Assembly: GCA_002313255.1 (NCBI GenBank)
Contig: DCBA01000052.1
Coordinates: 1-27,353 of the forward strand
Length of the DNA: 27,353 bases
Direction of reading: 5' to 3'
DNA from: Gammaproteobacteria bacterium UBA1119
GTDB taxonomy: Bacteria > Pseudomonadota > Gammaproteobacteria > Pseudomonadales > Azotimanducaceae
Translations under genes and position numbers: made by a program
In this document: positions 1 to 8,030 of the stretch, piece by piece
How positions within the stretch are numbered: position 1 is the stretch's first letter
Layout: each line of letters begins with the position of its first letter
The notes under the pieces: model-generated
What the model saw: the letters and a program-made list of their open reading frames with translations, nothing else
Told to the model about the DNA's origin: nothing
Database searches by the model: none

Positions 1-227
1 AGGTCCCAAAAATGGATTGGGAGTTGGCCCTCGGGGCTTGGGTGAAGCAAAAACTAGATGCGGGAGCCGAAGATGTGTTGAGTACGGCGATTCCTTCTTT
101 TGAGCGCGTTCTCATCAAAACAGCTCTGGCTCATACAAACGGGCGTAAAAGAGAGGCCGCAAAACTTCTTGGATGGGGTCGCAATACGCTGACGCGTAAA
201 CTGTCGGAATTAGGTGCGGGAATTTAG
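1..227 (+). CDS. ntrC: Nitrogen regulation response regulator NtrC, C-terminal end (5' truncated by window)
   Basis: Only the last ~75 residues are present; the frame is open to the window edge, so the start lies upstream. The visible part is the Fis-type DNA-binding domain: a helix beginning FERVLIKTALAHTNG, then the helix-turn-helix with RKREAAKLLGWGRNTLTRKL. The LGWGRNTLTRKL string is typical of NtrC (GlnG), the sigma-54 activator that works with the NtrB kinase to switch on nitrogen-scavenging genes. The receiver and AAA+ domains are not visible. The ntrC - trmL - secB order matches Pseudomonas-type genomes, which supports the name. Another sigma-54 activator with a similar Fis domain cannot be fully excluded. 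Confidence 0.85.
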   Translation, partial: VPKMDWELALGAWVKQKLDAGAEDVLSTAIPSFERVLIKTALAHTNGRKREAAKLLGWGRNTLTRKLSELGAGI

Positions 228-261
228 ATCGGGCCGTTCCCCTTAACGCAAAAATAATTCC

Positions 262-723
262 ATGCTCAACGTCGTACTGTTTCAACCAGAGATACCTCCC
301 AACACCGGCAATATCATACGGCTCGCTGCCAATTCGGGTGCCACACTGACGCTAATCGAACCACTCGGATTTGAATTCAGCGATAGTCGGCTAAAACGTG
401 CCGGCCTTGACTACCATCAGTGGGCTGAGGTGCGGCTCTGCAAGAACTTCGACGAATTTCTTGATACAACTGATGAAACACGTTTGTTCGGATTTTCCAC
501 GCGTGGTAACCGCTTGTATGACCAAGTACGTTATAGAAAAGGGGACAGTCTGCTCTTCGGACCGGAAACCCGAGGCCTACCCGACACAATCATCCAGCGC
601 CTTGGAAGCCGCACCGTTCGCATCCCAATGCAGGAGAGCTCACGGAGTCTGAACCTCGCCAATGCAGTTGCGATCGGTCTCTTCGAGGCGTGGCGGCAGC
701 TGGGCTTCGACGGCGGGAAATGA
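262..723 (+). CDS. trmL: tRNA (cytidine(34)-2'-O)-methyltransferase TrmL (SPOUT family)
   Basis: A full-length 153-residue SPOUT methyltransferase, the usual size for TrmL (YibK). It methylates the 2'-O of the wobble nucleotide in leucine tRNAs using S-adenosylmethionine. The family landmarks are in order: PEIPPNTGNIIRLAANSGA near the N-terminus, FGPETRGLP at about residues 96-104, and IPMQESSRSLNLANAVAIG near the C-terminus, which forms the trefoil-knot cofactor site. The ATG start gives the normal N-terminus (MLNVVLFQPEIPPNTGN); no clear Shine-Dalgarno is seen. It follows ntrC by 34 bp and is convergent with secB across 49 bp. That gap holds a weak inverted repeat (GCGGAG at 742-747, CTCCGC at 768-773). 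Confidence 0.95.
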   Translation: MLNVVLFQPEIPPNTGNIIRLAANSGATLTLIEPLGFEFSDSRLKRAGLDYHQWAEVRLCKNFDEFLDTTDETRLFGFSTRGNRLYDQVRYRKGDSLLFGPETRGLPDTIIQRLGSRTVRIPMQESSRSLNLANAVAIGLFEAWRQLGFDGGK

Positions 724-772
724 AATTGTCCCGGTACGTACGCGGAGCCTTCACGATCCGAGATGCACTCCG

Positions 773-1234
773 CTAGTTGAGCGTTTCCCCTGACTCAGCC
801 GACTGCTGTTGTTGAAGCGCTTGCGCAAAAAGCGCGTCAAAATTCACTGGCGCTAACATGAACGGAGGCATAGTCCCACGAGTCATCATTCCATCAATCG
901 TCTCGCGAACGTACGGAAACAACATCTTGGGACATGCCACTGCTAAGACAGGCTCAATCGCCTCGTCTTTGCCACCTTCCACACGAAAAATCCCAGCCTG
1001 CTCAAGTTCGATAATGGCAACCGAGTTTCCTTCCAACTTGGCGTCCAGAGTTACCTTTAACACCACTTCGTAGCGCTTTTCGTCCAGCTGGCTGGTCCGC
1101 GTATTAATGTCCACTTGCACTTCGGGCTGCCACGCTTCACGAAATACGCCCGGCGCACGCGGCGATTCAAAAGAGAGATCGCGCAAATAAATACGTTCGA
1201 TCGCAATTTGCAAGTTGATGGTTTCCTCGGTCAC
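773..1234 (-). CDS. secB: Protein-export chaperone SecB
   Basis: A 153-residue cytoplasmic chaperone that keeps Sec-dependent precursors unfolded and hands them to SecA. Features typical of SecB are the early segment QIAIERIYLRDLSFESP, the central LDEKRYEVVLKVTLDA strand region, and the C-terminal block PKMLFPYVRETIDGMMTRG followed by PPFMLAPVNFDALF. The C-terminus is Gln/Ser/Glu-rich, as usual. The start is GTG, preceded by a weak AAGGG. It begins 7 bp after the rhodanese gene ends, so the two are very probably co-transcribed. In Pseudomonas-type genomes grxC lies between the two; here there is no room for it. Confidence 0.97.
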   Translation of the reverse strand: MTEETINLQIAIERIYLRDLSFESPRAPGVFREAWQPEVQVDINTRTSQLDEKRYEVVLKVTLDAKLEGNSVAIIELEQAGIFRVEGGKDEAIEPVLAVACPKMLFPYVRETIDGMMTRGTMPPFMLAPVNFDALFAQALQQQQSAESGETLN

Positions 1235-1241
1235 GTCGAAT

Positions 1242-1658
1242 TCAACCCTTCACCAGCGGGAGATTCTGACCCCGCCATTCCGAAATGCCTCCGCGAAGTT
1301 TAGTGACATTGCTAAACCCCGCTTTGCGCAAGTGGACGCCCGCTGAACCCGCGTGCTGCCCCATTTTACACATCACCACCACGGGCTTATCTCTATAACG
1401 CTGTAGCTCTGAGAGCCGCTCTGCTATGGACGCATGGGGAATATTCACTGCTCCAACGACATGCCCGGACCGGAAGTCTGTCGAATCGCGCACATCGACG
1501 ACGACGGCTCCTTCGCGATTGACCATATTGACCAATTCTTGAACATTGACCGTGCGTCCGCCGCGCGAAAGTTCATTGCGAATGAAGAGAATGAGCAACA
1601 ACAAGAATGCTCCAACTAACCAAGGGTGAGCGACAACAAATCCAAGCAACTGATCCAT
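1242..1658 (-). CDS. yibN: Membrane-anchored rhodanese-like protein (YibN family)
   Basis: A 138-residue protein with one N-terminal membrane segment (about residues 7-26, LVGAFLLLLILFIRN) followed by a single rhodanese domain. The domain shows VVVDVRDSTDFRSGHVVGAVNIP and the active-site loop VVVMCKMGQHAG, with the likely catalytic cysteine at residue 97, and ends GISEWRGQNLPLVKG. The ATG at 1658 is preferred over one 45 bp upstream because it has a good AGGAAGA ribosome-binding site and gives the usual MDQLLGFVVAHPW start. Rhodanese domains carry sulfur as a cysteine persulfide; the physiological acceptor of YibN is not known to me. Divergent from gpmI, upstream of secB. Confidence 0.9.
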   Translation of the reverse strand: MDQLLGFVVAHPWLVGAFLLLLILFIRNELSRGGRTVNVQELVNMVNREGAVVVDVRDSTDFRSGHVVGAVNIPHASIAERLSELQRYRDKPVVVMCKMGQHAGSAGVHLRKAGFSNVTKLRGGISEWRGQNLPLVKG

Positions 1659-1802
1659 GCGTATTCTTCCTAGGGCTTCATTCGGGATCGGCGAGGCAAC
1701 CACCAGCCCGAGTCGCCACTTATGCGGTCACGTGGATTATAGGTCAGCATTAGCTATTCTTGTTAGACTCATACTATCTCGCGACCATGGTTTTTCACCA
1801 AC

Positions 1803-3362
1803 ATGGCGACCTCGGTTCTCATTGTCCTTGACGGCTGGGGACACAGCGAAACCCCGGATCATAATGCGATCCATCAGGCCCGCACGCCACACTGGGACGA
1901 ACTCTGGGCTACCGCCCCTCGTACCCTGATATCCGGTTCCGGCATTGACGTCGGTCTACCCGCCGATCAAATGGGTAATTCTGAAGTTGGGCACATGACC
2001 ATCGGGGCCGGTAGGACTATTTTTCAAGATCTGACCCGAATTGATCAAGCAATTGAAGACAATTCGTTCAATCAAAATCCGGCATTCGAAGATGCCTTCG
2101 CGAAGGCGGCCGGTCATCGATTACACGTGATGGGTCTTTTGTCACCCGGCGGCGTCCACAGTCACGAAAATCACATCGCCGAGATCATTCAAATGGCACG
2201 TCAACGGGAGGTCGAAGTCATACTCCACGCATTCTTAGACGGTCGTGACACGCCACCTCGAAGCGCCGAGTCCTCGCTGCAGCGATTCGACAAAATGCTC
2301 GCCGAAGAAGGCACAGGAACGATCGGTTCGGTCTGCGGACGGTATTTCGCCATGGACCGCGATCAGCGTTGGGACCGCACTGAGGCCGCCTACCGGATGC
2401 TTGCCGAAGGAGTCTCTCTGTATCACGCAGAAGACCCTCTTAAGGCTCTCAACGCCGCCTACGCCAGGGACGAAACCGACGAGTTCGTGCAGCCGACGCT
2501 GATCGGAAATCGGACCACGATCAAGGCAGGCGACGTAGTTCTTTTTATGAACTTCCGTGCAGATCGAGCACGACAGCTATCCCGGGCTTTCGTTGAAGCA
2601 CGTTTTCGCCAGTTCGCACGAAACAGCCACCCCAAGTTACGGCGTTTTGTGACAATGACTCAGTACGCTGCAGATCTGGGCTCAGAAGTCGACGATCAAT
2701 CCGTTCGATACGCATTTGAACCACAATCCGTTATCAATTCGATCGGCGAACACCTTTCCAAGTTAGGCAAAACGCAGTTGCGTATTGCGGAAACGGAGAA
2801 GTACGCCCACGTAACTTTTTTTTTCTCGGGTGGGCAGGAACAGCCATACCCAGGCGAAGACCGGATCCTAATACCTTCCCCAAAGGTGGCGACCTACGAC
2901 TTAGCGCCGGAAATGGGCGCTCACGAAATTACCGATAACCTGGTTCGTGTACTCGAGGAAGACTCGTTCGACTTTATCGTCTGCAATTTCGCCAACGGGG
3001 ATATGGTTGGTCATACAGGGGATTTCGCGGCGGCAAAACAGGCCGTGGAAACCATCGATGACTGCGTTGGACGCATCAAAAAAGCCGTAGAACAATCCGG
3101 CTCGCACTGTCTTATTACGGCGGATCACGGCAACGTCGAACGGATGCTCGACCTAACAACCCACCAACTACACACCGCTCACACCTCAGAACGAGTACCG
3201 CTTGTTTATATAGGAAGAGACGTTAAGCAATTGGCCGACAACGGAACATTGGCGGACGTCGCCCCAACTTTATTAGCGCTTATGCGAATCGAGATGCCCG
3301 GCGAAATGACTGGGCGTTCTCTGCTCATGGAATCAAACAGCCCATCCGGTGGCAATCATTGA
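1803..3362 (+). CDS. gpmI: 2,3-bisphosphoglycerate-independent phosphoglycerate mutase
   Basis: A 519-residue cofactor-independent phosphoglycerate mutase of the alkaline phosphatase superfamily. It interconverts 3- and 2-phosphoglycerate in glycolysis and gluconeogenesis using two Mn2+ ions. The metal-binding Asp10 lies in VLDGWG, and the phosphoserine nucleophile is Ser60 in MGNSEVGHMTIGAGR. Further on are GGVHSHENH, FLDGRDTPP, FMNFRADRARQL, FANGDMVGHTGD and ITADHGNVERM, all family signatures. Length is normal. A run of nine T at 2817-2825 encodes the conserved TFFF segment. The start has no obvious Shine-Dalgarno. It is divergent from the rhodanese gene and overlaps envC by 14 bp. Confidence 0.97.
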   Translation: MATSVLIVLDGWGHSETPDHNAIHQARTPHWDELWATAPRTLISGSGIDVGLPADQMGNSEVGHMTIGAGRTIFQDLTRIDQAIEDNSFNQNPAFEDAFAKAAGHRLHVMGLLSPGGVHSHENHIAEIIQMARQREVEVILHAFLDGRDTPPRSAESSLQRFDKMLAEEGTGTIGSVCGRYFAMDRDQRWDRTEAAYRMLAEGVSLYHAEDPLKALNAAYARDETDEFVQPTLIGNRTTIKAGDVVLFMNFRADRARQLSRAFVEARFRQFARNSHPKLRRFVTMTQYAADLGSEVDDQSVRYAFEPQSVINSIGEHLSKLGKTQLRIAETEKYAHVTFFFSGGQEQPYPGEDRILIPSPKVATYDLAPEMGAHEITDNLVRVLEEDSFDFIVCNFANGDMVGHTGDFAAAKQAVETIDDCVGRIKKAVEQSGSHCLITADHGNVERMLDLTTHQLHTAHTSERVPLVYIGRDVKQLADNGTLADVAPTLLALMRIEMPGEMTGRSLLMESNSPSGGNH

Positions 3363-4527
3363 TAAATTCACCGGAGCAACGCTAACGAAATCTCTCAGGG
3401 CTCGCGCGGGCTTAGCTCTTGCATTCACCGCGCTCACCCTTGGTCCAGTCCCCGAGTCCCGAGAATCGAAAACCTCCCAAACTGACCTCGATCGAACTGT
3501 CACCGAACTCAATCAATTGCACGAATGGCTCGGTGATGCGGCCATTCGACTCGATATCGTGCAGACAAAATTGCGTGTAGCCGACGCGTCAATTTCGGAG
3601 ATCACCACTGCGATAAAGCAAGCGTCAACCAATTTGACGAAGACGGAAACCGCGATCAAGACCCTGCAGCGTCAGCAAACTCGTTTAACGGATCAGCGAC
3701 AGTTGCAAGCCGAAAAAATCGCTGTGCATTTGCGTCAGGCCTACAAATTGTCGGGCCAGGATTTCGTCAAACTGCTGCTGCTCCAAGAGACCCCCGATAC
3801 TTTCGACCGCATGATCCGTTACCACGGTTATTTTTCTCACGCCCGCAAAGAACTCCTTCAAGAATACCGAACTACGCTTGCTTCGATCGAGAGGACCTCG
3901 ACCGAACTTGAAAGCCGACGGGCGGAATTCGAACGGCGGGAGGAAGATCTCAAAAAACGCTTGGGAATGCTGCAAGGAGAACGGCTGGCGCGGAAGAAAC
4001 TCATCGCGAATCTGTCTCAAGAGATCAAAGACAAGGGATTAGTACGAGACAAGCTTGCACACGACCGTGTTCGCATTGAGGCGCTATTAAGGCAATTGGT
4101 AAAACGAGATTCGAGCTTAGACGGCAAACTCTTCGCAAACGCCAAAGGCCGACTCAATTGGCCCGTACAAGGGAGGCTGACGTATCGCTTCGGTGAACCC
4201 CGGGCAGGCGGTCGACTCTCTTGGGAGGGTATTTACTTGAGCGCTCCTAGCGGCTCGGTAGTGACGGCGGTCGGACGCGGCCAAATTGTATTTTCAGATT
4301 GGTTACGCGGGTTCGGACTCCTTACGATCATCGACCACGGAAACGAACAAATGTCCCTGTACGGGTTCTGCGATTCACTCGTCAAGCAGAACGGAGATTG
4401 GGTGGAAGGCGGCGAGATCGTAGCTTCCGCAGGTCAGAGCGGGGGTCAAGATCTAGACGGACTCTATTTTGAAATCCGTATTAACGGTCAACCAACGAAT
4501 CCGCTGGCTTGGCTGGCGAAGCAATGA
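3349..4527 (+). CDS. envC: Murein hydrolase activator EnvC-like protein (coiled coil plus degenerate LytM/M23 domain)
   Basis: A 392-residue predicted exported protein. A signal-like stretch (RARAGLALAFTALTLG, about residues 17-32) is followed by long coiled-coil regions (about 45-110 and 160-245) and a C-terminal LytM/M23 domain (about 265-392). EnvC activates the division amidases AmiA/AmiB rather than cutting peptidoglycan itself. The M23 metal-ligand histidines appear lost: RLSWEG replaces the usual His-Asp segment and LYGFCDS stands where active enzymes have YxH. This agrees with an activator. The GLYFEIRINGQPTNPLAWL ending is typical. The start is GTG inside the end of gpmI, implying translational coupling. 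The gpmI-envC-yibQ order supports the name. Confidence 0.88.
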   Translation: MAIIDKFTGATLTKSLRARAGLALAFTALTLGPVPESRESKTSQTDLDRTVTELNQLHEWLGDAAIRLDIVQTKLRVADASISEITTAIKQASTNLTKTETAIKTLQRQQTRLTDQRQLQAEKIAVHLRQAYKLSGQDFVKLLLLQETPDTFDRMIRYHGYFSHARKELLQEYRTTLASIERTSTELESRRAEFERREEDLKKRLGMLQGERLARKKLIANLSQEIKDKGLVRDKLAHDRVRIEALLRQLVKRDSSLDGKLFANAKGRLNWPVQGRLTYRFGEPRAGGRLSWEGIYLSAPSGSVVTAVGRGQIVFSDWLRGFGLLTIIDHGNEQMSLYGFCDSLVKQNGDWVEGGEIVASAGQSGGQDLDGLYFEIRINGQPTNPLAWLAKQ

Positions 4528-4646
4528 CATGATGTCTCGAAGAGCCCTCGACCATCGTTTGTGAGCTTGTACGTTGGCTCAATGGCGGTAAATAAATAGA
4601 GTATTTTCGGCTAGTTGAATCGACAATCCGTGATTCGTAAAACACC

Positions 4647-5582
4647 GTGTTAAACCGGTTATCTTCGCTACCGCATCCCACCCGGTTGACGCTGACATCA
4701 CTCGCTTTGTTCTTTCATCTGTCGGCGTACGCAGGCCAGCTTGCAATCGTGATAGACGACATGGGTTACAGTCGCGATGTTGGAGAGCGCGTACTCGCGC
4801 TACCGAGTGCTGTCAGCATTGCGGTCCTCCCATTCACGCCACAGGCGACGGCCCTTGCCGCGCATGCTCAGGCGATTGGCATGGACGTCCTTCTACACCA
4901 ACCGCTCGAGAGCGAAAACCAATCCATCCGAGTAGCTCGCACGCTAACCCTTAACATGTCGCCTGAGGACATTAAAAGGGAGGTCAAAGCAGCGCTAAAG
5001 TCGATCCCCGGCGTGAAGGGCGTAAGCAATCACACAGGCAGCCGTTTTACTCAGGATGTTCCTTCGATGAATGCGCTCATGTCGGTAATCAGCTCGCGCG
5101 GCTTGTTTTTTCTTGACAGCCGCACGACCGCACGCACCGTGGCGATGCGCGTTGCGACGGATTGGGGTGTTCCCGCCGTCCGTCGAGACGTTTTTCTCGA
5201 TCACGATCGTCAGTTCGAAGCCATCGACGCTGCCTTTCAGCGGGCGATCGCGATCGCAAACGATCGCGGCTACGCCATCATCATCGCCCACCCACACGAC
5301 ATCACCCTTCAATTTCTTGAAAAGCGACTACCTACCCTTCAAGGAACGACGCTGGTACCAGTGAGCAGCCTTACGACCAGCCAATCCGAGTATCTCGTGA
5401 CAAAAGCTGTTGGTTTCAGCCGACGCACCCTACATTCAATCTATTCTCAATCACCGTTCGTTCACCCGAAAGTGCGTCATAGTGATCCCTTAGTCGACGG
5501 AGTGCCCTCGACTCGTGGGTCAATCGTTAATGCCATTCTCAGAGCCCGCCCAAACGCCTTAAAAATCGTCTCGGCTTGGTGA
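4647..5582 (+). CDS. yibQ: Divergent polysaccharide deacetylase family protein (YibQ-like), with C-terminal extension antisense to hisB
   Basis: A 311-residue exported protein with GTG start and a signal peptide ending about residue 29 (LFFHLSAYA). The mature part begins [24 protein letters not shown], the hallmark of the divergent polysaccharide deacetylase family (DUF610/YibQ), followed by [24 protein letters not shown] and [11 protein letters not shown]. The enzymatic role is not established. The family fold appears to end near residue 245 (TTLVPVSSL). The last ~65 residues are an extra tail, and the final 106 bp lie antisense to hisB. It follows the envC gene by 119 bp, as in E. coli; ctpA, which sits there in Pseudomonas, is absent. 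Confidence 0.85.
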   Translation: MLNRLSSLPHPTRLTLTSLALFFHLSAYAGQLAIVIDDMGYSRDVGERVLALPSAVSIAVLPFTPQATALAAHAQAIGMDVLLHQPLESENQSIRVARTLTLNMSPEDIKREVKAALKSIPGVKGVSNHTGSRFTQDVPSMNALMSVISSRGLFFLDSRTTARTVAMRVATDWGVPAVRRDVFLDHDRQFEAIDAAFQRAIAIANDRGYAIIIAHPHDITLQFLEKRLPTLQGTTLVPVSSLTTSQSEYLVTKAVGFSRRTLHSIYSQSPFVHPKVRHSDPLVDGVPSTRGSIVNAILRARPNALKIVSAW

Positions 5583-6064
5583 TGGGCATTTTCGCCCCTG
5601 ATGCTATCGACGTGGATAGTCGCTTGCGCGTGATTTGCAAACCCTTGAAAGAATTCGTGTAGAAGGTCTACGTCAAAGTCGCCAACCCTCGGGCGAACAA
5701 ATTTGACGTTAAAGGTCAAACCAGGCCGCCCGGAGAAATCAATGACGACACGGGACAATGCCTCGTCGAGGGGTACGTATGCATATCCGTAACGGTTAAT
5801 CCCTTGTTTGTCGCCCACCGCTTGTGCGAGCGCCTGGCCCAGTGTGATGCCAACATCTTCCACTGTATGGTGCGCATCAACTTCTATGTCCCCGGACGCC
5901 TGAATTTCTAGGTCGATCAGGCCGTGGCGTGCTACTTGATCGAGCATGTGCTCAAAGAAGGGCAACCCCGCCGAAAGTCTCGATCGTCCGGATCCGTCGA
6001 TATCCAGAACGACGCTTATCTTGGTCTCCAACGTGTCACGGGAGACCGAGCCATTACGCGCCAC
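5477..6064 (-). CDS. hisB: Imidazoleglycerol-phosphate dehydratase HisB
   Basis: A 195-residue monofunctional enzyme catalysing the sixth step of histidine synthesis. Landmarks are [19 protein letters not shown], the metal site [36 protein letters not shown], the second metal site [19 protein letters not shown] and the C-terminus PSTKGSL. The GTG at 6064 gives [14 protein letters not shown], which lines up with the usual HisB start and length; a TTG at 6097 would add 11 residues. It lies downstream of the small hypothetical gene on the same strand. hisH, hisA and hisF, normally next, are not here: the gene's 3' end overlaps the yibQ-like gene head-on by 106 bp. Confidence 0.95.
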   Translation of the reverse strand: MARNGSVSRDTLETKISVVLDIDGSGRSRLSAGLPFFEHMLDQVARHGLIDLEIQASGDIEVDAHHTVEDVGITLGQALAQAVGDKQGINRYGYAYVPLDEALSRVVIDFSGRPGLTFNVKFVRPRVGDFDVDLLHEFFQGFANHAQATIHVDSIRGENAHHQAETIFKAFGRALRMALTIDPRVEGTPSTKGSL

Positions 6065-6115
6065 AATTATTTCGCCTACGTTTTTTTCGGATCGCAATTA
6101 TCCGGGGTTCTACCG

Positions 6116-6511
6116 CTACAGTCGATCCAACAGACTACCGTACGGCAGAAATCGATTGTCGGTATTTGCCTTCACCCATTCGGTTAGATCGTCCGGGTAC
6201 TCACCGCGTTGCTTCAGCAACCGAACGAGGGCAATCACCGGGGAACGGGCTCCCAATTCAAGCCCCGATAACATCATCTCTGCCCGCGTCAATGCTCTAA
6301 TCCAATTTGTGATCTCCGCTGACGATTTCTCCTGGGCAAAGTCTCTCCAGGACTCCGCGGACGCGCAAACGGCTTGGCGAATCGAGTCCTGCTGTTCGGC
6401 AGAAAGCCCGAGCTGCGGTTGATCCAAGGCTTTGTTCGCGACACCAAGAATCTTCCGGTGCACATCAGAAAGTGCCGGTGCGCCTGGCTCCCAACTTCCA
6501 ACATCACTCAT
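6116..6511 (-). CDS. Hypothetical protein between hisB and mutY
   Basis: About 131 residues (ATG at 6511; a GTG at 6529 would add six). I do not recognise a named domain. It is soluble, with no signal peptide or membrane segment, and mostly helical in appearance. A conserved-looking core reads SWRDFAQEKSSAEITNWIRALTRAE, then GLELGARSPVIALVRLLKQRG and a final WVKANTDNRFLPYGSLLDRL. The WIRALTRAE...SPVI...L..RG pattern looks like a family found near mutY/hisB in other gammaproteobacteria, from memory only. It ends about 50 bp before hisB on the same strand, so co-transcription is likely. Neither candidate start has a clear Shine-Dalgarno. Confidence 0.7.
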   Translation of the reverse strand: MSDVGSWEPGAPALSDVHRKILGVANKALDQPQLGLSAEQQDSIRQAVCASAESWRDFAQEKSSAEITNWIRALTRAEMMLSGLELGARSPVIALVRLLKQRGEYPDDLTEWVKANTDNRFLPYGSLLDRL

Positions 6512-6564
6512 ATATATACCGTTGCTCACTAAGCATTCAACGGGGAATAAACCTACGCCCTAAT

Positions 6565-6578
6565 CTTCGCATGCGAAG
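6565..6578. promoter_or_regulatory. 14-bp perfect palindrome in the divergent promoter region of mutY
   Basis: CTTCGCATGCGAAG is a perfect 14-bp inverted repeat in the 146-bp gap between the divergent hypothetical gene and mutY. Its position fits an operator for a dimeric regulator acting on one or both genes. It does not match the LexA consensus (CTGT-N8-ACAG) or any other site I can name. Sequence symmetry is seen directly; regulatory function is inferred. Confidence 0.3.
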
Positions 6579-6657
6579 TGTCTTCTTGGTTCCATCATTT
6601 TGGAGCATCATGCCAACCTCGGCTTGAACACGCGAGTTTCCAGAACGGCAATCAACA

Positions 6658-7719
6658 TTGACTGAGTTCGCGCAAAAACTGATCGAGTGGTGGCGTCAAA
6701 ACGGCCGCAAGGACTTACCTTGGCAGCGGAACAAAACGGCTTACCGCGTCTGGGTATCCGAAGTGATGCTCCAACAAACCCAAGCATCCACTGTCGTGCC
6801 GTACTTCAACCGTTTCTTAACTCGTTTCCCCAGCGTACGCCGACTCGCCAAGGCGAGCGAGGACGAGGTTCTCGAATACTGGACCGGGCTCGGCTACTAC
6901 CGGCGCGCGCGGTACCTGCATATGGCTGCCATCCAAATCGTCGGAAAACATGCCGGTCAGGTCCCCGATAGCGTGGATGCGCTCACCTCACTCCCTGGTA
7001 TCGGCCGATCCACAGCCGGTGCGATCGTAGCGATTGCTTTCAGACAAACTGCGCCGATTTTAGACGGCAACGTCCGTCGCGTGCTGTCACGTTTTTACAC
7101 CATCAATGGGAAACGGGGTGCCGCCAACACCGAGAAGCGTCTCTGGGCTCATGCGGAAGCCAACACTCCAATAAAACAAGTCGACGTTTACACACAAGCC
7201 ATCATGGATTTGGGAGCCACCGTTTGCGTCCGTTCCAAACCGAAGTGCCCCGACTGCCCCTTAGCCAGTGAATGCAATGCGCATCGGCAAGGTAGAGAAC
7301 ACGATTACCCCAGCCTCGCCAAGCGCCGATCAGCGCGCGTGCAACACGCTCGATTTTTCGTAGTCATCAATGGGAAAGGGGCGTGTCTCTTGCAAAAAAG
7401 ACCGCCGCGCGGAGTATGGGCCTCGCTGTGGTCACCGCCCCAATATCCTCAAACGACGTCGGTTTCGGTCTTCGGTGACGACTTCGATCTCCCAACTACG
7501 ACGATCGCGAAAACGCTCGCGGGACCGAAATTCCGACACGCGTTCAGTCATTATCAACTGGAAATCGAGCCCATCTATGTTTTCCTGCGTGCGTCCTGCT
7601 CTGAGATCGCTCAAACTCACGATTTACGCTGGCATCATCCGTGCGACAGAGCGGAGTTCGGGCTCTCGGCAGTTGCCGTTAAACTGCTCACCGAAATAGA
7701 TAGCAAGAGAGCCTCATGA
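6658..7719 (+). CDS. mutY: A/G-specific adenine DNA glycosylase MutY
   Basis: A 353-residue glycosylase that removes adenine mispaired with 8-oxoguanine. In order: SEVMLQQTQ with catalytic Glu35, the helix-hairpin-helix LPGIGRSTAGAI (about 112-123), catalytic Asp136 in ILDGNVRRVLSR, the [4Fe-4S] cysteines 190, 197, 200 and 206 (C-X6-C-X2-C-X5-C), and a NUDIX-like C-terminal domain from about residue 225 (LLQKRPPRGVWASLWSPPQ) that reads 8-oxoG. The start is TTG, giving the expected MTEFAQKLIEWW N-terminus. The stop overlaps the yggX start (ATGA), the widespread mutY-yggX pairing. Confidence 0.97.
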   Translation: MTEFAQKLIEWWRQNGRKDLPWQRNKTAYRVWVSEVMLQQTQASTVVPYFNRFLTRFPSVRRLAKASEDEVLEYWTGLGYYRRARYLHMAAIQIVGKHAGQVPDSVDALTSLPGIGRSTAGAIVAIAFRQTAPILDGNVRRVLSRFYTINGKRGAANTEKRLWAHAEANTPIKQVDVYTQAIMDLGATVCVRSKPKCPDCPLASECNAHRQGREHDYPSLAKRRSARVQHARFFVVINGKGACLLQKRPPRGVWASLWSPPQYPQTTSVSVFGDDFDLPTTTIAKTLAGPKFRHAFSHYQLEIEPIYVFLRASCSEIAQTHDLRWHHPCDRAEFGLSAVAVKLLTEIDSKRAS

Positions 7720-8003
7720 CCCGTCTCGTCACCTGCAAAAAGCTGGGCAAGCAATTGCCCGGTCTCGCATCGCCACCAATGCCAGGTCCAATGGGAGAAG
7801 ACATTTACGAACACGTTTCAGCGGAAGCGTGGGGCCAATGGCAAGCGCTGCAAACAATGCTTATCAATGAACACCAACTCTCGATGATGGATCCTGAATC
7901 GCGTGCCTTTCTCATGAACCAAATGGAAAAGTTCTTTGCGAATGAGGCTTACGAGCAACCTGAAGGGTACGTATCCCCCGGCAACTCGACCGACTTGACG
8001 TAA
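7716..8003 (+). CDS. yggX: Probable Fe(2+)-trafficking / oxidative damage protection protein YggX
   Basis: A 95-residue member of the YggX family, linked to iron trafficking and protection of Fe-S clusters from oxidation. The conserved Cys7 in MTRLVTCKKL is present, with GEDIYEHVSAEAWGQWQALQ, MLINEHQLSMMDPESR and the EGYVSP ending. It overlaps mutY by 4 bp, which implies translational coupling. The partner makes sense because MutY carries an oxidation-sensitive [4Fe-4S] cluster. Confidence 0.95.
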   Translation: MTRLVTCKKLGKQLPGLASPPMPGPMGEDIYEHVSAEAWGQWQALQTMLINEHQLSMMDPESRAFLMNQMEKFFANEAYEQPEGYVSPGNSTDLT

Positions 8004-8030
8004 ACTAGTTCAACACACGACGGAACCAAC

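Noticed and set aside
2817..2825. Run of nine T in gpmI as a possible programmed frameshift
   Set aside because: The zero frame continues with conserved family sequence (TFFFSGG) to a normal C-terminus; the run simply encodes consecutive Phe.
4528..4646. Remnant of ctpA between envC and the yibQ-like gene
   Set aside because: The 119-bp gap shows no protease-like reading frame, and E. coli also has envC directly followed by yibQ, so no decay needs to be assumed.
5244..5257. GCGATCGCGATCGC perfect palindrome resembling the HIP1 repeat of cyanobacteria
   Set aside because: It lies inside the coding frame of the yibQ-like gene (Arg-Ala-Ile-Ala-Ile-Ala), and CGATCG-rich codon pairs are common in this window; no array of such sites is seen.
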